Origin: Candidatus Paceibacter sp.
GTDB lineage: Bacteria > Patescibacteriota > Minisyncoccia > UBA6257 > HR35
DNA: 24,294 nt
Direction: 5' to 3'
Assembly: GCA_023255765.1 (NCBI GenBank)
Contig: JAGDVT010000018.1
Location: 1-24,294, forward strand
Position numbers and translations under genes: made by a program. Below, in pieces: positions 1 through 6,695 of this stretch. The notes under the pieces are model-generated. The model was not told the DNA's origin and did no database searches. It saw nothing but the letters and a program-made list of their open reading frames with translations. Numbering within the stretch: position 1 is the first letter of the stretch; each line of letters begins with the position of its first letter.

Positions 1-27
1 TATTTATGAGTTTAATAAGTAGGTGAG

Positions 28-996
28 TTATTGGAGAGGATAAATGATCCACATAGCTTTAACAAATTTTATAAATTCTTCTTTAGTAGAATCTTTAACA
101 TCTCTAGGCCCAGGATCATTTATTAAAAATTTATTATTATTAAAACCCACTAAAGTAATATAATGTCCTCTTGCCGTAAATCTTGAGGGACCTCTCATGG
201 CGGCTATTACAATTTTATTATTTCTCAAAGCATTTATGGCCTTAGATATATCTGTGCCAATATAAACGCCTTTTATATTCCATTTTCTTAAATAAGTGTT
301 ATCAGTATAAAGTGCATAAGAGGTTCCGCTATCACATGTTCTATAGCCTTGATCAACAGCATCTTTAGCTAATGTTTTTATTAAATTATAATACTTATCT
401 GGAGTGTAATTATTATAATATGCTATAGCCATCGCTAAGGAGGCTATTCCACAACCTGAAGATTTTATAGTTTGACTTTCTTTCCCACAAACTGGGTGGC
501 GATAAGGAATATTGGCCCAAGCTGGATCTCCTTGTTTAATTAAAGGATGATTATATTGAATACCTGATTGAGAGGGATTAATACCTTGACCTTCTATTTC
601 GGGCAAGCCCGATGTTTCAGTACCTTTACCTATTATAACTAATTCTTGTCTAATATCCAATTTTTCTACCTTATATAAAATTAATCTTGCATTAAAAATA
701 TATGGATTGATCCAATATAGAACAACTCCGGATAAAAATATTATTACTAAACCTATAATAGCATTTTTCATTCTATCTTTGCCTTGTTTTTTAAAGTCAG
801 GTATAGTGCTAAGTAAATTTTCAAAAGCTCCGAATAGGAAGACAAAAAATGCTACAAGCACAGCTATAGCAACTAAAAGGTTATATATTCCTTGAAGACA
901 GTAATTAAGTTCTAACCCTTCTCTACAGTAAAAATTTATAAATTCTACAAGATTTAAGGGAGATGTTTGTGCAAATGCTATTTTTATTAAACTCAT
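28..996 (-). CDS. Membrane-anchored C39-like cysteine peptidase with pilin-like N-terminus
   Basis: This 322-aa protein has two parts. Residues 1-100 hold two hydrophobic segments (about 38-58 and 78-96) separated by a short basic loop, an arrangement like the TrbC/VirB2-type pilin proteins common in CPR genomes. After a Gly/Ser/Gln-rich linker, residues about 150-322 look like a papain-fold C39-like peptidase. The visible candidate catalytic residues are Cys182 in SGCGIAS, His278 in GHYITLVG and Asp294 in NDPGP. Cys24 and Cys33 could form a disulfide outside the membrane. It is the last gene of the recO-glyS operon and overlaps glyS by 4 nt (ATGA). The peptidase probably faces outward; its substrate is unknown. 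Family assignment is by motif only. It could be an inactive or bacteriocin-like C39 relative, but all three catalytic positions are present. Confidence 0.7.
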   Translation of the reverse strand: MSLIKIAFAQTSPLNLVEFINFYCREGLELNYCLQGIYNLLVAIAVLVAFFVFLFGAFENLLSTIPDFKKQGKDRMKNAIIGLVIIFLSGVVLYWINPYIFNARLILYKVEKLDIRQELVIIGKGTETSGLPEIEGQGINPSQSGIQYNHPLIKQGDPAWANIPYRHPVCGKESQTIKSSGCGIASLAMAIAYYNNYTPDKYYNLIKTLAKDAVDQGYRTCDSGTSYALYTDNTYLRKWNIKGVYIGTDISKAINALRNNKIVIAAMRGPSRFTARGHYITLVGFNNNKFLINDPGPRDVKDSTKEEFIKFVKAMWIIYPLQ

Positions 997-2348
997 AATT
1001 TAAATTTATCTTTTAAATAATCGTTAATTTCCTCTAAATTTATTCTTTCTTGATTTCCTGTATCCCTATCCCTTACTGTTACTGTATTATCTTCTAATGT
1101 TTGAAAATCTATTGTAATACAGTATGGAGTTCCTATCTCATCTTGCCTTCTATATCTTCTTCCTATTGAGCCGCTTTCATCATAATATACCCTAAAATCA
1201 TTTTTTAATAATTCATAAACTTCTTTTGCTTTTTTAACTAAATTTTCCCTATTTGAAAGCAAAGGAAATATTGCAACCTGGATTGGAGCTAACCAAGGCT
1301 TAAATCTTAAAACAATTCTTTTTTCTAATTTTCCTTTTTCATTAGGCATTTCATCTTCATCGTAACTATCGCATAATATAGCAAAAAATATTCTTTCAAC
1401 TCCTGCAGAGGGTTCTATTACATAAGGTATTATTTTATTTTTAGTTTTTTCGTCAAAATAAGTTAAGTCTTCTTTTGAATACTCCATGTGTCTTTTTAAA
1501 TCATAATCGGTTCTATTTGCTATTCCTTCTATTTCATCCTCACCAAAAGGAAATTTATAATATACATCCACCGCAGCTTTTGCATAATGAGCTAATTCTT
1601 CTTCTGTTTGTATATGCTTAATTAAATTTTCTTTTTTGATGCCCAAAAAATTAATATACCAATTAAATCTTTTTTCAACCCAAAATTCAAAATATTTATC
1701 TGCTTCTTCAGGTCTTACAAAAAATTCTATTTCCATTTGTTCAAATTCTCTTATTCTAAAAATAAAATTTTTAGGAGTTATTTCATTTCTAAAAGATTTT
1801 CCTATTTGTGCTATACCAAATGGTAGTTTAGCTCTCATAGAATTTAGAATATTTTTGAAATTAATAAAAATTCCTTGAGCCGTTTCTGGTCTTAAATAAC
1901 TTTCTGTACTTAATTCTTCTACTGGTCCAACGAAGGTTTTGAACATTAAATTAAAATTCCTTGCCTCAGTAAGTTCTCCACCACAAAGAGGGCATAGTGC
2001 TTTATTATCTTTAATTTTTATTTCACCATATTCACCTTTCAAAAGATGGTCTTCTCTAAATCTATTATGACAACTTTTACATTCAACTAACCTATCATAA
2101 AAATTTTCTATGTGGCCTGATGCTTCATATAAAATTCTAGGCCCTATAATAGGAGTTTCAATTAAATAAATATTTTGCATACTTAAAATATCCTTTAGCC
2201 ATAAATTTTTTATATTATTTTTCAAAATAACTCCTAAGTGACCAAAGTCATAAAATCCTCGGAGTCCACCATAAACCTCATAGCTTTTAAAAACAAATCC
2301 CCTTCTTTCTGCTAAATTTATAATTTTTTCAAGTTTATTTTCTTTCAT
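993..2348 (-). CDS. glyS: Glycyl-tRNA synthetase, homodimeric class II type
   Basis: The enzyme charges tRNA-Gly with glycine using ATP. The 451-aa sequence fits the single-chain alpha2 family (Thermus, archaea, eukaryotes), not the bacterial alpha2beta2 GlyQ/GlyS type. Visible features are the N-terminal YGGLRGFYDFGHLG block, a zinc-binding insertion with Cys90, Cys93, Cys119 and Cys122, motif 2 around FRNEITPKNFIFRIREFEQ, motif 3 around EPSAGVERI, and a C-terminal anticodon-binding domain beginning near KPWLAPIQVAIFPLL. The start codon overlaps the stop of the upstream surface-protein gene (ATGA), and its own TGA overlaps the next start, so translation is probably coupled. Its clustering with recO is also seen in other bacteria. 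A tRNA-Gly(TCC) lies at the far end of this window. Confidence 0.96.
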   Translation of the reverse strand: MKENKLEKIINLAERRGFVFKSYEVYGGLRGFYDFGHLGVILKNNIKNLWLKDILSMQNIYLIETPIIGPRILYEASGHIENFYDRLVECKSCHNRFREDHLLKGEYGEIKIKDNKALCPLCGGELTEARNFNLMFKTFVGPVEELSTESYLRPETAQGIFINFKNILNSMRAKLPFGIAQIGKSFRNEITPKNFIFRIREFEQMEIEFFVRPEEADKYFEFWVEKRFNWYINFLGIKKENLIKHIQTEEELAHYAKAAVDVYYKFPFGEDEIEGIANRTDYDLKRHMEYSKEDLTYFDEKTKNKIIPYVIEPSAGVERIFFAILCDSYDEDEMPNEKGKLEKRIVLRFKPWLAPIQVAIFPLLSNRENLVKKAKEVYELLKNDFRVYYDESGSIGRRYRRQDEIGTPYCITIDFQTLEDNTVTVRDRDTGNQERINLEEINDYLKDKFKL

Positions 2349-4180
2349 TGTTCTACATTATATCCTGCAATAGGAATGGTTTTAATATTAAATGTTTTTA
2401 AACTAAATTTACCTTGAGCACTTATTTCTATAGAAGGAATTATTATAAAAGATCTTGGATCGGAATATAAAGGAGGTATTACTTCTATTTGAAACATTAG
2501 CCTATATACAGGATAAACGTCGCCATAACCTGCTGAAAGCTCATCTATTTTATATAAAAATTCTCCTGTATCTGGATTATATTGTAAATTATTAACGTTA
2601 AAATTTTCTCCAAAGACTCCTGTTAATTTTACTCCTATTGGTATTTTTGTTTTAACTAATATATTGCTAAAATCTTCACCGAATGTTGAAAAGTCTAAAT
2701 ATAATGATAAAGTTGTTGGTTTTCCTGCTTCCAGGGGAAAGGGTCCTCTATTTTTAACAGATGGATCATTATATAAAATTTTGGGCTCAACAGTTATATT
2801 ACCGGCTATCAATTTTGTATTTTGAGTTTCTATAGTTAATTTTTTGGTTAAAACTTGGACTTCGGGTGGTATAGTTTCTGTTTCCATTTTGGCAATAACT
2901 TTAAGTTCTAAGTTTTTTCTACCAGAAGGATATTTATCAGCTACTGTAATGTAGAAATTTACTGAATCTGAAGAACCTGGTTGAACAAGATATAAACTTT
3001 GTTTGTTTCTAGCATCCCAAATTATAGAATTTTCAAAAGGATCAAAATACCCATCTGTTTTTAATGTATCAAATCTAAATGGCCCTTCTAAATTAATTTT
3101 TAATTTTACATTACTTAAAGGGACACTACTTTTATTTGTCCATTTTATTGTATAAGTAATATAAGAAGATAAATTAACTACTCTATCTTCGGGGTTTGTA
3201 ATAATTTCTAAAACTATAGGAGATTCCAAAACTTTTAATTCTATGGGTAAGGATTTTAATACGAATGTTTTATTTTTATATGTAATTGCATTATTAATCA
3301 TAATAGGTGCGAATTGAATTTGACCTACAAATTTACCAGATATATTTATTTCAAAACCTTTATTAGGAGATAAGCCAGGAAAATTCCAGCTTAATTTTCC
3401 TTCTGATGGAGGTGGCGATAATGATATTGTTTCAAAATTTCCTTTTGTATCTAAATCTATTCTTAAATCAATTTCTTGATCTGTATTATTTGTTCCTTTT
3501 ATGTAAATAGCAAATGGTTCGTTTATAAATACTTTGGAAGGCACAGATATTTGCAAATTTATAGGTTCTCTTTTAATAACTGTAACAATATCTTTATCAA
3601 TTTCAAACACTTGATTTCTTTTAATAGTAGAATAACTTAAGTTTGCTTTAATCTTTACTGTTTGGTCTATATTACCAACAAAAAATAATTTTATTTTTAC
3701 TTCTCTGTAAGTCTTGGGGTCTAAATCTCCTAAATTGAATGATAGATTTCGGTTTTCTATGTAATCATAAAAATAAGCTCCTTCTTCTAAATTTATATTT
3801 AACTTAGTATCTGTAATAATTTCATTCGAATTATTTTCAACTTTAATTAAATATTCGTAAGGAGATATAGAATTTACATCTGTTGGGCCTAATATATTAA
3901 GAGTTATTCTTTGTATATATATAGCTCTATAATAAAAAATAAAAGAAAAGATTCCTACACTTATTAATAAAAGGATAAATGATATAAAAAAAATTTTTTT
4001 TATTTTTCCCCTAAAAAAGAAAAGGCTTTCTTCTTCAAATTCTTCTTCTTGCCAAGCTTCAGCTTTTTCTGGTTCTTTTTTTCTAACACCCCATATTTTT
4101 TTCACTCTTCCTAATCTTTCTGAGGGTTTTGTCTTATATAATTCTTTTTCAAGTTCTTCTTCGAATGGCGTTTTTTCCAT
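2345..4180 (-). CDS. Single-pass membrane protein with large beta-rich extracellular region
   Basis: This is a 611-aa protein of unknown function. Residues 1-60 are charged and cytoplasmic, with acidic clusters near 44-52. A single transmembrane helix spans about 62-84. The remaining ~525 residues look like consecutive beta-sandwich modules of the DUF11/CARDB/Ig-like kind: repeated Asn-rich 'VEN/KVENNS', 'GTNNTDQE' and 'WTNKSSVPL' turns are typical of such domains. With the N-terminus inside, the repeats would face outward, consistent with a surface or envelope scaffold. It lies between recO (14 nt upstream) and glyS (4-nt overlap). No catalytic motif was recognised. The domain reading rests on sequence texture, not a profile match, so fold assignment is tentative; existence and topology are secure. 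Confidence 0.75.
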   Translation of the reverse strand: MEKTPFEEELEKELYKTKPSERLGRVKKIWGVRKKEPEKAEAWQEEEFEEESLFFFRGKIKKIFFISFILLLISVGIFSFIFYYRAIYIQRITLNILGPTDVNSISPYEYLIKVENNSNEIITDTKLNINLEEGAYFYDYIENRNLSFNLGDLDPKTYREVKIKLFFVGNIDQTVKIKANLSYSTIKRNQVFEIDKDIVTVIKREPINLQISVPSKVFINEPFAIYIKGTNNTDQEIDLRIDLDTKGNFETISLSPPPSEGKLSWNFPGLSPNKGFEINISGKFVGQIQFAPIMINNAITYKNKTFVLKSLPIELKVLESPIVLEIITNPEDRVVNLSSYITYTIKWTNKSSVPLSNVKLKINLEGPFRFDTLKTDGYFDPFENSIIWDARNKQSLYLVQPGSSDSVNFYITVADKYPSGRKNLELKVIAKMETETIPPEVQVLTKKLTIETQNTKLIAGNITVEPKILYNDPSVKNRGPFPLEAGKPTTLSLYLDFSTFGEDFSNILVKTKIPIGVKLTGVFGENFNVNNLQYNPDTGEFLYKIDELSAGYGDVYPVYRLMFQIEVIPPLYSDPRSFIIIPSIEISAQGKFSLKTFNIKTIPIAGYNVEQ

Positions 4181-4194
4181 TATTTTAAATAATA

Positions 4195-4857
4195 TTATAA
4201 ATTAATTGACTTTAAGTGCGATTTAAATATTTTTTTTAATATATTTTTATTAATTTTTTTAGGTTTCTGATTTTTAACCAAAAAATTAAGCAAGTTTAAA
4301 TAATCTTCTTTAGATATTTTTTCATATCCTATTTTTTTACACTTTTCACAAAAAAGTTTTGAGCCATATAAATAAATTTCTTTACTTCTAATTAATTTAA
4401 TATTGCAGCTATAACAATTTTCTATATTAGGTTCAATTCCTAATTCTTTAAAAATCTCATTTAAAAAAATAAATGGAAAATATGCCGGTGATTTTATAAG
4501 TATTTTATCCATATTTAAAACAAAGAAAAAAAACCTATCGCTTAACTCAAAAAAATTAAAAAATATAAGAAATTTTAAGGCCCAAAGATAAGTATATGGA
4601 TATTTTTTATAAACCTTATTCGGTATTTTAAGAGCCAAAAATGATAACAATTTATAAATAGAACCTTCCCCAATTAAATATATTTTCCCGTAATTTCCTG
4701 GTTGAACTACAGATAAAAGTTTGCTTTCACTCCTATTTATACCTTCTGCTATTGCTTTTATTAAACCTAAATTTTTTGTTAAAATATATATTACAGCAGA
4801 CTTTTCTTTTACATTTTTTTTATTTAAAATTATACCTGTGGTTTTAAAATAAAACAT
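4195..4857 (-). CDS. recO: DNA repair protein RecO
   Basis: RecO works with RecR to load RecA onto SSB-coated single-stranded DNA and anneals complementary strands. The 220-aa sequence has the family N-terminus (MFYFKTTGIILNKKNVKEKS, the OB-fold start), the LTKNLGLIKAIAEG strand, an all-helical middle, and a zinc ribbon with Cys148, Cys151, Cys170 and Cys173. The start fits the usual RecO N-terminus without extension. It heads a minus-strand operon with the surface protein, glyS and the C39-like gene. Its ATG shares the tetranucleotide CATG with the ATG of the divergent protease gene, so there is no intergenic space. No Shine-Dalgarno sequence precedes it. Confidence 0.9.
   Translation of the reverse strand: MFYFKTTGIILNKKNVKEKSAVIYILTKNLGLIKAIAEGINRSESKLLSVVQPGNYGKIYLIGEGSIYKLLSFLALKIPNKVYKKYPYTYLWALKFLIFFNFFELSDRFFFFVLNMDKILIKSPAYFPFIFLNEIFKELGIEPNIENCYSCNIKLIRSKEIYLYGSKLFCEKCKKIGYEKISKEDYLNLLNFLVKNQKPKKINKNILKKIFKSHLKSINL
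4808..4836 (+). promoter_or_regulatory. Candidate promoter of the S41 protease operon, inside recO
   Basis: TTTACA (4808-4813, 5 of 6 to the -35 consensus), a 17-nt spacer and TATACC (4831-4836, 4 of 6 to -10) would start transcription near 4843, 13 nt before the protease ATG. The whole element lies inside the recO coding sequence because the two genes start back to back. The site is AT-rich, so chance matches are possible. Confidence 0.4.
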
Positions 4858-6169
4858 GAAAAAGATTAAAAACCTACTTAAAAATTATAAAACAAAAAAA
4901 ATAATTGAAGTTTTAATTGCTGTTTTTGTTTTGGTTATAAATTTTGCTTTAGCTTATAATTTGGGGAAAAATTCTATTATAAAAGCAGAAAGTATATTCC
5001 CTTCTAACTCTGAATTCGATCAAAAATATAAAATTTTGTTTAGTCAAGTATGGGAAATAATTAAAGAAAATTTTGTCGATCAAAAAAAAGTTGACCCTGA
5101 TAAGGCAGCATTTGAAGCAATTAGAGGACTTGTTAAATCTTTAAATGATCCATATTCTGATTTGTATACTCCTAGGCAATCAAAAATTATGGAAGAAGAT
5201 TTAAGTGGTAAATTTTGTGGTGTAGGAATGGAGATTGGAATTAGAAATAACATATTAACTGTAATATCGCCACTTGAAGATACTCCAGCTTTTAAAAAAG
5301 GTATTAAAGCGGGTGACTTAATTTTAAAAATTAATAAGGAGTTAACAAATAACATGTCATTAGAAGAAGCAGTTTCGAAAATAAGGGGTAAGTGTGGTGA
5401 AAAAGTAGTTTTAACTTTATATAGAGAAGGCTGGGAAGAAGAAAAAGATTTTGAAATTATCAGAGAAGAAATAAAAATTCCTATGGTAAAGTATAGTTTT
5501 ATAGCCCCTAATATAGGGCATATTAAAATTTTAAATTTTGGTAATAACACGGTTCCGGAATTCTTAAAAGCCTACAATTCTTTAAAAGCCCAGGGGGCTG
5601 ATAGATTTATAATTGATTTGAGAAACAACCCAGGAGGATATTTGCAAGTAGCAGAAAGATTATCGGAATTATTTTTACCTCCTGGCAAAATTATATTAAA
5701 AGAAATTTGGGGTAAGGAGCAAAGAGAAAAAGTTATAAGATCTCAAGGACCAGGTAATTTATCTAATTTAAAAATGGTTATACTAACAAACAGAGGAAGT
5801 GCTTCTGCATCAGAAATCTTTGCCGGAGCTTTAAGAGATAATTTAGGCGTTAAAATTATAGGAGAAAAAACATTTGGTAAAGGAAGTGTACAACAAATAT
5901 TTGAATTAGGATCTTCTATGCTTTCAGTTAACATTCCAATTACAAACCTTACCTCTACAACATCTACTAAAAATATTGAGAATATTCAAGATATTTTACA
6001 AATACCCAATTATTCATTAAAACTTACTGTTGCGTATTGGCTAACTCCTAAAGGTGTAAAATTAGAAGGAAATGGTTTAGAACCTGATATAAAAATAATA
6101 GATAAAAATCCAGATGATAAAAAGGATGAGGTTTTAGACGCCGCCATTAAGTATTTAAAGAAACTTTAA
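4856..6169 (+). CDS. S41 family C-terminal processing protease (Ctp)
   Basis: Carboxy-terminal processing proteases cut envelope or secreted proteins with a Ser/Lys dyad. The 437-aa protein has a basic N-terminus and a signal anchor at about 18-38, a PDZ domain around 115-200 (GVGMEIGIRNN through LTLYREGW), and the S41 core. The predicted nucleophile is Ser317 in GSASASEIF and the general base Lys342 in KTFGKGSVQ, with the 25-residue spacing known for this family. No alternative in-frame start exists before the signal anchor, so the ATG at 4856 is firm even though it overlaps the recO start. rplI follows after 3 nt. Likely located on the outer face of the membrane. Confidence 0.94.
   Translation: MKKIKNLLKNYKTKKIIEVLIAVFVLVINFALAYNLGKNSIIKAESIFPSNSEFDQKYKILFSQVWEIIKENFVDQKKVDPDKAAFEAIRGLVKSLNDPYSDLYTPRQSKIMEEDLSGKFCGVGMEIGIRNNILTVISPLEDTPAFKKGIKAGDLILKINKELTNNMSLEEAVSKIRGKCGEKVVLTLYREGWEEEKDFEIIREEIKIPMVKYSFIAPNIGHIKILNFGNNTVPEFLKAYNSLKAQGADRFIIDLRNNPGGYLQVAERLSELFLPPGKIILKEIWGKEQREKVIRSQGPGNLSNLKMVILTNRGSASASEIFAGALRDNLGVKIIGEKTFGKGSVQQIFELGSSMLSVNIPITNLTSTTSTKNIENIQDILQIPNYSLKLTVAYWLTPKGVKLEGNGLEPDIKIIDKNPDDKKDEVLDAAIKYLKKL
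4884..4889 (-). promoter_or_regulatory. Candidate -10 element of recO, inside the S41 protease gene
   Basis: A perfect TATAAT reads on the minus strand at 4889-4884. It would place the start of transcription near 4877, about 20 nt before the recO ATG. No convincing -35 was found. It lies within the first codons of the divergent protease gene. Confidence 0.35.
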
Positions 6170-6172
6170 AAA

Positions 6173-6649
6173 ATGGCTAGAAAAAAATTAAAAAAAGACA
6201 AAAATATACCTGTTTTGCTTTTAGAAGATATTATAAATGTTGGCAATAGGGGGGACATTAAAAAAGTAAGCAGAGGATTTGCATTGTATTTGATAAGGAA
6301 AAATAAAGCTGTGATTGTTACAAAAGAAAACAAAGATAGTTTAGATAAATTAATTAAAACTTCGCAGGTCAAGGTTGAAAAAAGACAAAAAGAGTTGGAA
6401 GAGCTAAAAGAAAAAATAGAGAATCTGATATTTAAAGCTTCACTGAAAATCGGTGAGCATGGTGAAATTTATAACTCAATTACAAAACTAGACATCAAAA
6501 AATTTTTAGAAAGCAATAATATATTTATTAATAAAGAAGACATCTATTTAGAAAGCCCTATTAAAACTCCAGGAGAGCACATTGTTGAAATTAATCTAGG
6601 TCTTAATATAAAAGCTAATTTAAAAATTGAGGTAGGAACTACTAAATAA
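6173..6649 (+). CDS. rplI: 50S ribosomal protein bL9
   Basis: bL9 binds 23S rRNA at the base of the L1 stalk. The 158-aa sequence has a basic extension (MARKKLKKDKN) before the family start (PVLLLEDIINVGNRGDIKKVSRGFA), a long charged connecting helix at about 62-90, and a C-terminal RNA-binding domain. The usual GYARNYLIP signature is altered here to GFALYLIRK. The gene starts 3 nt after the protease stop, so it is probably co-transcribed. As I recall, several CPR lineages lack bL9, so its presence is a weak taxonomic clue against those groups. There is no Shine-Dalgarno sequence. Confidence 0.93.
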   Translation: MARKKLKKDKNIPVLLLEDIINVGNRGDIKKVSRGFALYLIRKNKAVIVTKENKDSLDKLIKTSQVKVEKRQKELEELKEKIENLIFKASLKIGEHGEIYNSITKLDIKKFLESNNIFINKEDIYLESPIKTPGEHIVEINLGLNIKANLKIEVGTTK

Positions 6650-6673
6650 AGTATTTTAAATCTTTTATATTTT

Positions 6674-6689
6674 TGTTATAATATATAAT
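6674..6689 (+). promoter_or_regulatory. Extended -10 promoter(s) of clpB
   Basis: The 46-nt gap between rplI and clpB holds TGTTATAAT (6674-6682), an extended -10 (TGnTATAAT) with only a weak -35. A second TATAAT lies at 6684-6689. The first predicts a start near 6689 (7-nt leader); the second predicts a start at 6696, the A of the clpB ATG, giving a leaderless mRNA. No CIRCE-type repeat is seen here. Confidence 0.55.
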
Positions 6690-6695
6690 TGAAAA

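Noticed and set aside
5080..5550. Long antisense open frames inside real genes, for example opposite the Ctp, nrdJ and groEL genes
   Set aside because: They lie fully opposite genes with clear family motifs, show no motifs of their own, and are expected from codon bias.
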